64,000 nt of DNA from contig JAEURJ010000025.1 of assembly GCA_016789305.1 (NCBI GenBank), forward strand, positions 1 to 64,000. Direction: 5' to 3'. How positions within the stretch are numbered: position 1 is the stretch's first letter; each line of letters begins with the position of its first letter. Under the pieces are notes generated by a model. The model did no database searches. It saw nothing but the letters and a program-made list of their open reading frames with translations, and was not told where the DNA came from. The stretch is from Anaerolineales bacterium. Its GTDB lineage: Bacteria; Chloroflexota; Anaerolineae; Anaerolineales; Villigracilaceae. Shown piece by piece: positions 25,614-33,732 of the stretch. The translations under genes were made by a program, and so were the position numbers.

Positions 25614-27752
25614 TTACTTCACCCAGCTCAACCCAATGCGGCCGCGCTCGGTTTCTATTTTTTGAATTTCCACGTCGATAATGTCGCCGACTTTGAGGAT
25701 AGTGCCGTTGGGTATCTGGCTCTTATGCAGAAGGCCATCTTGCTTGACACCGATGTCTACGAAGGCGCCGAAGTCCACCACGTTGCGGACGGTGCCTTTG
25801 AGCTGCATGCCCGTTAATAAATCTTCGGCTTTGAGCACATCCGAGCGCAGGATGGGCGCGGGAGTATCGGAGCGTGGATCACGGCCTGGGCGGACGAGTT
25901 GTTCGAGGATGTCCTTCAATGTGGGGACGCCGCAGTTTAATTCTTTGGCTAACTCTTCGTGAGAGATCTTTGAGGTGAGGAATTCCAAGGCGGCGATTCT
26001 GTCTGGGATAGACGAATCAACTGTCAGCGCGGCGCGAGCGAGAATGGATTCTGCTATCGTGTAGGATTCTGGATGGATCGCTGATTCATCCAACGGGTTT
26101 GCCCCATTTCGAATCCGCATGAAGCCTGCTGCCTGTTCAAAGGCTTTGGGACCCAGACCAGCGACTTTCTTCAAGGCAGTGCGGGATTTGAATGGGCCAT
26201 TCGCGTCACGATGTGTGACGATGTTGTTTGCGAGTTTGGGGCCGATGCCCGCAACATGCGTCAGCAGCGCGGAGCTGGCAGTGTTGACATCCACACCAAC
26301 ACTGTTGACCACGCTTTCTACAACGCCATCGAGGGCGTGCGTGAGCGCGGTTTGATCGACATCGTGTTGATACATGCCCACGCCAATGGACTTGGGATCG
26401 ATCTTGACGAGTTCGGCGAGTGGGTCTTGCGCGCGGCGGGCAATGGAAACTGCGCCGCGGATGGTGACATCGAGATCGGGGAATTCAGCGCGGGCAAGTG
26501 ACGATGCGGAATATACGGAAGCGCCCGCTTCATTGACAATTAAATATTTGGTAGGTAGGGGTGCGTCGCGACGCGCCCCTACGATCTCGGCGACCAATTT
26601 TTCGGTTTCGCGTGAGGCAGTACCGTTGCCGATGGTGATGAGCGTGACGTGATGGCGGTTGATCATATCCTGCAGGGTGTTGATCGAACCTTTCCAATCG
26701 TTCTTCGGCTCGTGCGGATAGATCGTGCCAGTGTCGAGCAGTTTGCCAGTGGCGTCTACGACGGCGACCTTGCAGCCTGTGCGGAAGCCAGGGTCAATGC
26801 CGAGGACAACTTGATTGGCAAGAGGGGCTTGTCCGAGCAGGGCGCGCAGATTGGTGGCGAAGACCTGAATGGCGTGATTGTCTGCGACCTCGCCTTTTTC
26901 ACGGCGGACATCGCGTTCGATTGCGGGGAGCAAAAGGCGCTCGGCGGAGTCTCGGATGGCAAGTTCGAGTTGTTCGGCGAAAGGACTGATGATGTCCTGC
27001 TCAAATTCAGATTGCACGGCGTTGAGCCAGTCACGTTCGGGGACGTCCACACGCACGCGCAGGATGCCTTCCTTTTCGCCGCGGGTGAGTGCAAGAATTT
27101 GATGCGGTTGGAGTCTGTCCACACGCATGGAGAAATCGTAATAGCTTTCGTACACACGCTTTTCATCGGCGGCATCTGCGACCTTCACGGAGTGAACAGC
27201 GGAAAACCTGAGCGCCTTCTCACGAGTCGCGGCACGGACGTTGGCATTTTCGCTGATCATTTCAGCAAGGATGTCACGCGCACCTTGCAGGGCTTCTTCG
27301 ATGTCTGCCACTTGCTCGTTGAGGAATTTCTTTGCAAGCTTTTCAGGCGAGCCGCTGTTGGATTGCTTGAGAATTAATTCGGCCAGCGGTTCCAGTCCCT
27401 TTTCACGGGCGACCATGGCGCGGGTGCGGCGTTTCTTTTTGTAAGGTGCGTAGAGGTCTTCGAGCGCGGTCATGGTGACGGCAGCGTTGATGCTCTCGCG
27501 GAGTTCTTCTGTGAGTTTGCCCTGCTCTTCGATGGATGCGATGATGGAGACACGGCGTTCGTCGAGCGCACGCAGGCGGATGAGTTCATCGGCAATGATG
27601 CGGATCTGTTCGTCGTCGAGAGAGCCTGTCATTTCCTTGCGGTAACGGGCAATAAATGGGACGGTGTTGCCTTCGTCTAAAAGGTTGATAACAGCCGTAA
27701 CTTGCGATGGCTTGACATTGAGTTGGGATGCGATCTGTTCAGCGTGGGTCAT
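25614..27752 (-). CDS. tex: Tex-family transcription accessory/RNA-binding protein
   Basis: 712 residues, a little under the family's usual 720-780. In order: an N-terminal helical domain, the YqgF/RNase H-like domain starting GIDPGFRTGCKVAVVD (about 320), helix-hairpin-helix repeats (ALLTHVAGIGPKLANNIV, ALKKVAGLGPKAFEQAAG) and a C-terminal S1 domain (GTVRNVVDFGAFVDIGVKQD). It binds nucleic acid and affects transcription. Residues about 391-401 (GARRDAPLPT) come from a palindromic repeat inserted in frame inside the YqgF-like domain. The chosen ATG at 27752 has TAAAAT 7 bases upstream and no ribosome binding site; the longer frame to 27821 crosses a terminator. Confidence 0.93.
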   Translation of the reverse strand: MTHAEQIASQLNVKPSQVTAVINLLDEGNTVPFIARYRKEMTGSLDDEQIRIIADELIRLRALDERRVSIIASIEEQGKLTEELRESINAAVTMTALEDLYAPYKKKRRTRAMVAREKGLEPLAELILKQSNSGSPEKLAKKFLNEQVADIEEALQGARDILAEMISENANVRAATREKALRFSAVHSVKVADAADEKRVYESYYDFSMRVDRLQPHQILALTRGEKEGILRVRVDVPERDWLNAVQSEFEQDIISPFAEQLELAIRDSAERLLLPAIERDVRREKGEVADNHAIQVFATNLRALLGQAPLANQVVLGIDPGFRTGCKVAVVDATGKLLDTGTIYPHEPKNDWKGSINTLQDMINRHHVTLITIGNGTASRETEKLVAEIVGARRDAPLPTKYLIVNEAGASVYSASSLARAEFPDLDVTIRGAVSIARRAQDPLAELVKIDPKSIGVGMYQHDVDQTALTHALDGVVESVVNSVGVDVNTASSALLTHVAGIGPKLANNIVTHRDANGPFKSRTALKKVAGLGPKAFEQAAGFMRIRNGANPLDESAIHPESYTIAESILARAALTVDSSIPDRIAALEFLTSKISHEELAKELNCGVPTLKDILEQLVRPGRDPRSDTPAPILRSDVLKAEDLLTGMQLKGTVRNVVDFGAFVDIGVKQDGLLHKSQIPNGTILKVGDIIDVEIQKIETERGRIGLSWVK
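26555..26582. repeat. GTAGGG palindromic repeat, inside tex
   Basis: Arms GTAGGGGTGCGTCG and CGACGCGCCCCTAC, paired except for one position that is a wobble on one strand. Translated in frame within Tex. Confidence 0.9.
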
Positions 27753-27759
27753 GGATGCG

Positions 27760-27765
27760 ATTTTA
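27760..27765 (-). promoter_or_regulatory. Candidate -10 box of tex (leaderless)
   Basis: TAAAAT on the minus strand, 7 bases before the ATG. No convincing -35 element. Confidence 0.35.
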
Positions 27766-27795
27766 TCATAGTAGAACAAAATTTCTTTTAAAAAT

Positions 27796-27831
27796 AAAAG
27801 GAGCATGGATGGAAAATCCATGCTCCTTTTT
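27796..27831 (-). terminator. Terminator of the TetR/DUF4386 operon
   Basis: Arms AAAAGGAGCATGGAT and ATCCATGCTCCTTTT around a 5-base loop. Read on the minus strand it is followed by a T-rich tract. Confidence 0.9.
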
Positions 27832-27849
27832 GAAAAACTGGATTGTTAT

Positions 27850-28560
27850 TTATTGTTCCTTGTATTTCACTAAAAATACTCCCACGACAATCATCCAAAG
27901 CAGCCATAATAAACTGCCGTACAGCCCGCCCCAATCGACGACGGGAAAATCAGGGATTGCAGTGGCGAAGAGTTCGGTTTGTCCGAGAATGTACACTGCG
28001 GAAGTAATCCAGCCCAGCCATGCAACCCATTTGCTGAACATTTCGGATTTATAAATGATGGCGCTGATCAGGCTCATCCAGATGATGATCAGGAATTGTC
28101 CCATGTGTTCACCGAGGATGACTCCGCCATATTGATGGATGGCGCTAAACACAACGGGGATGGCTGCCTTCGTGGCTGAATCAGTCGTCGGGTCGGTGAA
28201 GAGGCGCGCGAGGACAGGGACGACAAAGACCCAGCGCAGCAGTCCGATCACCTGAACAATAAATCCGATTACGCCGATCGTGGTGGCAGTTTCAAGAAAG
28301 GGGGAGTTCTCCTTTTCAAGAATTCGTTTGAGCAGGATGACGCCGAATAACATGGGAAGGCCGACCCACGCGAAGGCAAGCCAAGTGTAAATGAGCGAAT
28401 TGCCGCCTGCGTGGAATCGGGTGAGGATTTCCTCCATGGGTAGGCGCAGGATATCAGGATAGTCAAAGTTCATGATGAGCAGGGTGTAAGGGATATTGAC
28501 GAGAATTGCACCGATGATAAAGAAAAGGCCGGTAAGCTTGCGAAGTTTGTTTTCAGACAT
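27850..28560 (-). CDS. DUF4386-type integral membrane protein
   Basis: 236 residues with six predicted helices: residues 9-30, 57-79, 94-117, about 150-168, 175-195 and 212-231. The opening RKLTGLFFIIGAILVNIPYTLL and the overall spacing resemble DUF4386 proteins, whose function is unknown. GGAGAT precedes the ATG. The TetR gene ends 9 bases upstream of this start, so both belong to one transcript, and this protein is the likely regulated target of that repressor. No transport motif is visible. Confidence 0.8.
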   Translation of the reverse strand: MSENKLRKLTGLFFIIGAILVNIPYTLLIMNFDYPDILRLPMEEILTRFHAGGNSLIYTWLAFAWVGLPMLFGVILLKRILEKENSPFLETATTIGVIGFIVQVIGLLRWVFVVPVLARLFTDPTTDSATKAAIPVVFSAIHQYGGVILGEHMGQFLIIIWMSLISAIIYKSEMFSKWVAWLGWITSAVYILGQTELFATAIPDFPVVDWGGLYGSLLWLLWMIVVGVFLVKYKEQ

Positions 28561-28569
28561 GTTGATCTC

Positions 28570-29154
28570 CTATGATCTATTGATAAAGGGTTCGAGAACT
28601 TGCATCATTAATCCAACGCCGCGTTCCATTTGTGTTTCGTTGACAGGTTTACCTCCGATCTCCAGACTGTTGGGCCAGAATTCAGTGATGAGCCAGATGG
28701 TTTCTGCCAGATTGGTGCGGACCTCGGAATCATTCACCGCACTCAATACGCCTGAGGATACAAACGCATCGAATAACTGGTCAAAGCCTTCAAAGCTGCG
28801 TTTGCGATAGGCTGCGAAATTCGATTTCAGTTCAGGATCGTTACGCAGCAGGGCAGCCAATTCACGATAAACGAAGCGATAATTCCAGAGGATCTTGTAA
28901 TTGATGCGCACGTATTGCTGCAAGTCGTCGAGGGTTGGAATTTTGCCTGCCGGCAGGGCAAAGCCTGCATCGGTGGCTGCATACAGGCGCTCGAACAATT
29001 CGCGGATGATTTCCTCCTTGTTGTGGAAGTGATAGTACAAATTGCCCGGGCTGATGCCCGCCGCTTCCGCAATATGATTGGTGCTGACCGAGGATGTGCC
29101 TTCCTTGTTGAAGAGGGTGAGGGCGGTGTCGAGAATTTTGTCGCGTGCGCTCAT
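28570..29154 (-). CDS. TetR-family transcriptional regulator
   Basis: 194 residues. The N-terminal helix-turn-helix is classic: RDKILDTALTLFNKEG, then VSTNHIAEAAGISPGNLYYHFHNKEEII. The C-terminal ligand domain (about 70-190) includes VYRELAALLRNDPEL, as in a TetR subgroup with a DUF-type C-terminal domain. AGGAGG lies 5 bases upstream of ATG. Immediately beyond it sits a consensus promoter carrying two copies of a 16-bp palindrome, so autorepression together with the downstream membrane protein is very likely. The inducer is unknown. Confidence 0.95.
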   Translation of the reverse strand: MSARDKILDTALTLFNKEGTSSVSTNHIAEAAGISPGNLYYHFHNKEEIIRELFERLYAATDAGFALPAGKIPTLDDLQQYVRINYKILWNYRFVYRELAALLRNDPELKSNFAAYRKRSFEGFDQLFDAFVSSGVLSAVNDSEVRTNLAETIWLITEFWPNSLEIGGKPVNETQMERGVGLMMQVLEPFINRS

Positions 29155-29165
29155 AATCTGCCTCC

Positions 29166-29203
29166 TAGAGTATTTACTCTAATAGTATAGAGTAAATACT
29201 CTA
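29166..29203. promoter_or_regulatory. Doubled TetR operator
   Basis: Two 16-bp palindromes, TAGAGTATTTACTCTA (29166-29181) and TAGAGTAAATACTCTA (29188-29203), are also exact inverted copies of each other. Their centres are 22 bp apart, two helical turns. One fills the -35/-10 spacer and the other covers the transcription start region. Confidence 0.85.
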
Positions 29204-29212
29204 ATCTGTCAA
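29184..29212 (-). promoter_or_regulatory. Sigma-70-type promoter of the TetR operon
   Basis: On the minus strand TTGACA (29207-29212), exactly 17 bases, then TATACT (29184-29189). Confidence 0.85.
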
Positions 29213-29220
29213 GGAAAAAA

Positions 29221-29244
29221 CAGGGGCGGGTTATCCCGCCCCTG
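29221..29244. repeat. Palindromic repeat, shorter variant, near the adk end
   Basis: Arms CAGGGGCGGG and CCCGCCCCTG around TTAT. The core resembles the copy at 25098, but the ends are CAGGGG rather than GTAGGG. It lies 22 bases past the adk stop. Confidence 0.75.
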
Positions 29245-29266
29245 CAAAGCAACAAGCCTGTGGCGC

Positions 29267-29935
29267 TCAAGGTTGGCTGTTCTTCGCCTCTTGCACGGCA
29301 GCCATAACCTGTGCGGAAACTTTTTCAATGGACTCAAAACCGTTGATCTCAACGAGCAGTCCGCGCTCTGTGTAATATTGGATGAGAGGGGATGTCTGTT
29401 TTTTGTAGATCTCAATGCGGTTTAAGACTGTCTCGGCCTTGTCATCATCACGTTGGAAAAGCTCCGATCCGTCGATATCACAGACCCCTTTCTTCTTCGG
29501 CGGGTTGAAACTTTCATGGAAAATATGACCCCCCGCTTTACAGGTCCATCTTCCTGCCAGGCGTTCGATCAGAGACTCGACGGGGGCGGTGATAAAAAGA
29601 ACGAGGTTGACCCGTCCGCCGAGGCTGTTCAATAATATTTCAAGTTCATCTGCCTGTGTTGGAGTGCGAGGAAAACCATCCAGGATGGTTCCGTTTTTGC
29701 AATCCGACTGTGTAAAGCGTTCGCGCAGCATGGCGATTGTCACGTCGTCAGGTACCAGTTGGCCTTTGCTGATAAACGTATCCGCCAGCCTGCCCAATGG
29801 AGTGCCGTTCTTAATATTCTCACGGAAGATATCTCCGGTGGAAATGTGCGGCAAATTGAGTTCGTTTGCCATCACTTTGGACTGTGTGCCTTTTCCCGCT
29901 CCCGGCGGGCCGAGCAGTACGATATAAGTAAGCAT
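29267..29935 (-). CDS. adk: Adenylate kinase
   Basis: 222 residues, a long-lid type. It interconverts 2 ADP with ATP and AMP. The P-loop GPPGAGKGTQ is at residues 9-18, the AMP site LPHISTGDIFREN follows, and DGFPRTPTQA is the family signature. The lid (about 130-165) has the zinc-type frame FNPPKKKGVCDIDG, but the four metal positions are Cys, Gly, Cys and Asp instead of Cys4 or Cys3Asp, so zinc binding is doubtful. GAGGTGACT precedes the ATG at 29935; an 8-residue upstream extension of the frame is unlikely. Confidence 0.96.
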   Translation of the reverse strand: MLTYIVLLGPPGAGKGTQSKVMANELNLPHISTGDIFRENIKNGTPLGRLADTFISKGQLVPDDVTIAMLRERFTQSDCKNGTILDGFPRTPTQADELEILLNSLGGRVNLVLFITAPVESLIERLAGRWTCKAGGHIFHESFNPPKKKGVCDIDGSELFQRDDDKAETVLNRIEIYKKQTSPLIQYYTERGLLVEINGFESIEKVSAQVMAAVQEAKNSQP

Positions 29936-30035
29936 AGTCACCTCATGAACTCCTCGCAAAACAAGATTTGTCTTCGATAACTTATCTTAGTACTCTGACA
30001 TCCACAAGATATTTCTAAGGTTCAGCTACTTATAC

Positions 30036-31361
30036 TTATGATGGAAAAAGTTTATCAAACACCTCCGGACAATATTTTTGCACCATCTCAGATGAGATGC
30101 CGTTCTCTTTGCATATCTCTGCATACAAATCCACGCTGGGACGGCGGATTCTTTTTTGGGTGTCGAGGTCGAGACCCCACAGGCCGAAGCGCTGAGTCCA
30201 GCCGCGTTCCCATTCGAAGTTATCCACGAGTGACCAGTGGAAGTAGCCTTTGACCGGCCAGTTGAAATTGACCGCGCGCCAGACCTGATGCAGATGCTGC
30301 GCGATGTAACGCGGACGCATATGATCGTCCGAATCTTCCACACCGTTTTCGGTGATGATGATCGGCAGGTGCGGATAGGTGCGGTCGATCCATTTAATTG
30401 AGTCGAAGATGCCTTCGGGAATGTTGGCGAGAAAGTTCGTGTCGCTCATGTCGCCATCTTTGGGATAGCCGCTGTTGGAGAACAATTCGCCGGGGCGGGT
30501 GATGTCAAACCAAACCGTATCGACAGAATAGTAATTCAGGCCGAGATAATCCTGCGTGCCTTTGGCTTCGGGGATATTTTGATTGCCGACGGGAGACTTC
30601 ATCACGCCGCTGGAGATCGCGGTGGGGAAGCCCATGTTGAGTCCGCTGTAACGGATGTCCCGCATGAGTCTGTCCAATGGGGACCATTTGATGCGCGGCA
30701 CCATCGGGCGATAATGCAAGGCATAACCCACACGTGACTCAGGCTGCAATTCATGAATCGCGCGGTATGCTGCGGCATGTGCGCGGACCATGTTGCCCAG
30801 CACGCGCATGGATAATTTGAGGTCTTGTTTTCCGGGAGGGAATGCACCCTGCACATATCCGCTCAGGGCATACACGTTCGGCTCGTTGATCGTACACCAC
30901 AGCGTGTTGTATTCCTTCAACGCATCGACAACCTTGCGTGTGAACTTTTCGAACAGCGGAACGATGTCTGCATTTTCCCAGCCGCCGCGTTCGGTGACCC
31001 ATAGTGGATCGGTGAAATGATGCAGGCTGACCAGCGCGGTCATGTTGCGTTCCTTCAATCCACGTAACATGGCGCGATATTTTTCCAACGCTTCTTCATT
31101 CCAGGTATCAGGTGTTGGTTGGATGCGGCTCCACTCGACGGAGAAGCGATGCGCGTTCTGTCCCGTCTCGGTGGCGCGGTCGAAGTCCTCCCGCCAGCGT
31201 CCGCCCCACCAATCGGCGGCCAGACCAGATTTATGGATCGTATGCCCCGCTTCTTCCCAGGCGTGCCAATTGTTATTGGTGTTGTTGCCTTCCACCTGGT
31301 GCGATGCGGTGGCCGTCCCCCATAAAAATCCTTTTGGAAAATGATACGTCCCTTGAGGCAT
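30036..31361 (-). CDS. Glycoside hydrolase family 1 (beta-glucosidase-like)
   Basis: 441 residues, complete for GH1. The acid/base Glu is in WCTINEPNVYA (about residue 165) and the nucleophile Glu in IIITENGVED (about 345). The N-terminal FPKGFLWGTATASHQVEG and the C-terminal HWSLVDNFEWERGWTQRFGL complete the sugar site. It cleaves beta-linked gluco- or galactosides in the cytoplasm, as there is no signal peptide. Upstream GGAG sits 9 bases before ATG. A palindromic repeat separates it from rlmB, and it runs toward adk. Confidence 0.95.
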   Translation of the reverse strand: MPQGTYHFPKGFLWGTATASHQVEGNNTNNNWHAWEEAGHTIHKSGLAADWWGGRWREDFDRATETGQNAHRFSVEWSRIQPTPDTWNEEALEKYRAMLRGLKERNMTALVSLHHFTDPLWVTERGGWENADIVPLFEKFTRKVVDALKEYNTLWCTINEPNVYALSGYVQGAFPPGKQDLKLSMRVLGNMVRAHAAAYRAIHELQPESRVGYALHYRPMVPRIKWSPLDRLMRDIRYSGLNMGFPTAISSGVMKSPVGNQNIPEAKGTQDYLGLNYYSVDTVWFDITRPGELFSNSGYPKDGDMSDTNFLANIPEGIFDSIKWIDRTYPHLPIIITENGVEDSDDHMRPRYIAQHLHQVWRAVNFNWPVKGYFHWSLVDNFEWERGWTQRFGLWGLDLDTQKRIRRPSVDLYAEICKENGISSEMVQKYCPEVFDKLFPS

Positions 31362-31379
31362 GATGTTTCTCCATTCAAC

Positions 31380-31408
31380 GTAGGGGCACAGCGCCGCTGT
31401 GCCCCTAC
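31380..31408. repeat. GTAGGG palindromic repeat at the rlmB stop
   Basis: Arms GTAGGGGCACAGCG and CGCTGTGCCCCTAC around one C. The TAG stop codon of the rlmB frame (31405-31407) lies inside it. Confidence 0.92.
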
Positions 31409-32130
31409 GAGCGATTCAAATACGCGAGATATAACGCCACAGACCCTGCAACAGCGGCGTTCAATGATTCGATCTGGCCCTTCATGGGCAGCTTCAAAAC
31501 GATATCGCATTTCTTTCGGACGAGATCATGCAGCCCTTCGCCCTCCGAACCGACGACGAGTCCCAATGCGCCTTTAAGATGACGAGAGCCCGCTTCGATC
31601 TCCGCCCCGGCTTGATCCAATCCAACGACCCACACATCATTCTCTTTGAGCGCGTCAATCGTCTGCGACAGATTCGCCTGCGCAATAAGCATGTGTTCGC
31701 TTGCGCCCGATGATGCATTGACCACGGCGGGAGTCACATCCACCGTGCGGGCGAGGGGAATGACGATGCCATGCACGCCGAGCGCTTCGGCAGTGCGGAT
31801 GAGTGTGCCGAAGTTCTGCGGGTCCTGCAAAGAATCAAGCAAGAGGATGAATGGCTGCTCGCCCTTTGCATGGTCAAGGATCTCGACCACATCCGAATAC
31901 GGATACTTGCTGACCTCGGCCACGATGCCTTGATTGTTCTGATGGACTTTATCGAGCTTGGGGCGGGGGACGCGATTGACCTTCACCTTTTGTTCTTTTG
32001 CCAGTGCGAGGATCTCGTCGATGCGGCCTTTGTCCTGCACGCCATCGGCGATCTCCACGGAAAAGACCTGTCTGCGCTTCGCGCGCAGGGTTTCATAAAC
32101 TGCATTGCGGGAATAGATGAGTTCTTTCAT
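31405..32130 (-). CDS. rlmB: TrmH/RlmB-type 23S rRNA 2'-O-methyltransferase
   Basis: 241 residues. An N-terminal L30e-like substrate-binding domain (YSRNAVYETLRAK...) precedes a SPOUT knot domain. The three SPOUT motifs are LLDSLQDPQNFGTLIRTAEALG, LGLVVGSEGEGL and LPMKGQIESLNAAVAGSVALY. This set matches enzymes that methylate G2251 of 23S rRNA, although relatives act on tRNA. The stop codon is provided by a palindromic repeat. cysS lies just upstream on the same strand; rlmB beside cysS is a common arrangement. Confidence 0.92.
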   Translation of the reverse strand: MKELIYSRNAVYETLRAKRRQVFSVEIADGVQDKGRIDEILALAKEQKVKVNRVPRPKLDKVHQNNQGIVAEVSKYPYSDVVEILDHAKGEQPFILLLDSLQDPQNFGTLIRTAEALGVHGIVIPLARTVDVTPAVVNASSGASEHMLIAQANLSQTIDALKENDVWVVGLDQAGAEIEAGSRHLKGALGLVVGSEGEGLHDLVRKKCDIVLKLPMKGQIESLNAAVAGSVALYLAYLNRS

Positions 32131-32155
32131 ATAATTTTATTTTACTTGAAAAAAA

Positions 32156-32184
32156 GTAGGGACACAGCGCCGCTGTGTCCCTAC
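32156..32184. repeat. GTAGGG palindromic repeat between rlmB and cysS
   Basis: Arms GTAGGGACACAGCG and CGCTGTGTCCCTAC with central C, identical to the copy at 25581. It sits 10 bases past the cysS stop. Confidence 0.92.
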
Positions 32185-32194
32185 TACAAGACCA

Positions 32195-33592
32195 TTATCC
32201 CCATCTCCAGGTCGTGCCGTCTTTGCTGTCTTCGATGGCCACGCCCATCTCTTTGAGCTGGTCACGGATCTCGTCCGAGCGTGCCCATTGTTTTTGCTTG
32301 CGCGCTTCCGTCCGTTCCACGATCAAGGCATTGACCTGTGCATCCTGATCGCTTGAGCCTTGTTTTTCTTCAAGCTTTAGCCCCAATACACCGGCCAATT
32401 CCTTGAAGGAGGCTTGTGCAAGGCCAAGTTGTTCATTTGTTGCGCCATTATCTCTTGCTGTGTTAATGGCCTTGGAGAGTTCGAACAGGGCGGCGACGGC
32501 ACCTGCGGTATTGAAGTCGCTATCCATGGCTTCGATCAAGTTTGTTTTTGCGGATTCAGCTGCTGAAGCGAGGGTGGAGACAGCATCAGCGGCAAGTCCT
32601 TTTGCGGTAGAAGAGGCAGGCCGCAGGGCAGATTTGAGGCGTTCGACATTTTTCTCCGCAGCGGCGAGCGTTTCGTCATTGAATAACAACGGCGCGCGAT
32701 ACGTCCCGTTCAAAACGAGCATACGCATCACATCGGCGGAACGCGTGGATAAAAATTCCTTGATGCTGACGATGTTGCCAAGTGACTTGGACATTTTTTC
32801 GCCGCCGAGTTGCAACATGCCGTTGTGAACCCAATAGCGGGAGAATTCCTTGCCGGTGTAGCTTTCGCTTTGTGCGATCTCGTTTTCATGATGCGGAAAG
32901 ATCAAATCATTGCCGCCGCCGTGGATGTCGATTTGTTCGCCGAGTTCTGCGAGGTTCATGGCTGAGCATTCAATGTGCCAGCCTGGGCGGCCCTTGCCCC
33001 AGGGAGAGTCCCATGAAATTTCGCCTTCCTTCGCGGCCTTCCACAACGCGAAGTCCATCGGGTGATCCTTGGCTTCGCCCACTTCGATGCGCGCGCCGGC
33101 CTGCATGTCATCCAATTTACGATTGGAGAGCCGGCCGTAATCGGGGTCGCTGGTCACGCGGAAATACACATCGCCGTTCGAAGCGGCGTAGGCATGTTCC
33201 TTTTGGATCAGGCCCTCGATGAATTTGATGATCAATGGCATGGTCTGGCTGACTTGCGGGTTGGCAGTGGCAGGCAGGACGTTCAGGCTCTTCAGGTCGC
33301 TGGCATAATCATTGATGTAGCGCTGTGAAAGTTTGAGCGGGTCTTCGCCGAGTTGTTTGGCGCGGTTGATGATCTTGTCATCCACATCGGTATAGTTCAT
33401 GACGTGCTTGACGGTGTAGCCGCGATATTCGAGGTAGCGGCGGATGATATCGAAGACCAACGCCGACATGGCGTGTCCAACGTGCGCGTCGTTATACACC
33501 GTCACACCGCAGACGTACATTTTGACGAGATTCGGTTCGAGGGTTTGGAATTCTTCGGTTTTGCGGGAAATGGTGTTGTAGATTTTCAGCAT
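32195..33592 (-). CDS. cysS: Cysteinyl-tRNA synthetase
   Basis: 465 residues, standard length. The class I HIGH-type motif is HVGHAMS (about residue 37) and the KMSKSLGN loop is near 268. The zinc ligands typical of CysRS are visible: Cys in YVCGVTVY, Cys-His in WHIECSAMN, and HHENEIAQSE. The C-terminal DALR and small extra domain follow (ARKQKQWARSDEIRDQLKEMG). It charges tRNA-Cys in the cytoplasm. AAGAG lies just before the ATG. Confidence 0.97.
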   Translation of the reverse strand: MLKIYNTISRKTEEFQTLEPNLVKMYVCGVTVYNDAHVGHAMSALVFDIIRRYLEYRGYTVKHVMNYTDVDDKIINRAKQLGEDPLKLSQRYINDYASDLKSLNVLPATANPQVSQTMPLIIKFIEGLIQKEHAYAASNGDVYFRVTSDPDYGRLSNRKLDDMQAGARIEVGEAKDHPMDFALWKAAKEGEISWDSPWGKGRPGWHIECSAMNLAELGEQIDIHGGGNDLIFPHHENEIAQSESYTGKEFSRYWVHNGMLQLGGEKMSKSLGNIVSIKEFLSTRSADVMRMLVLNGTYRAPLLFNDETLAAAEKNVERLKSALRPASSTAKGLAADAVSTLASAAESAKTNLIEAMDSDFNTAGAVAALFELSKAINTARDNGATNEQLGLAQASFKELAGVLGLKLEEKQGSSDQDAQVNALIVERTEARKQKQWARSDEIRDQLKEMGVAIEDSKDGTTWRWG

Positions 33593-33683
33593 GATTTCTC
33601 TTTGTGATGAGGATGTACAGAGGTTTTTGAAGTTCTATTTTAACCTACAGATGCATTCAAGTGATAGGGGACGGGTAAAACAA

Positions 33684-33710
33684 AACAGGACGCAGCTTGT
33701 ACGTCCTGTT
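33684..33710 (-). terminator. Terminator of the PIN-TRAM gene
   Basis: Arms AACAGGACG and CGTCCTGTT with a 9-base loop; a T-rich tract follows on the minus strand. Confidence 0.85.
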
Positions 33711-33732
33711 CACTAATTCCTATTCACCGGTT

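Noticed and set aside
26649..27377. Long antisense frame (242 codons) inside tex
   Set aside because: Tex is a clear family match over the same DNA; the antisense frame shows no motif and is a shadow.
31341..31577. Frames with the peptide GAQRRCAPT near the palindromes
   Set aside because: This peptide is just the translation of the palindromic repeat and recurs wherever a copy lies; it is not a gene product signature.
25098..32184. CRISPR array
   Set aside because: Repeats are palindromes at irregular, kilobase distances with different cores; no spacers or cas genes.
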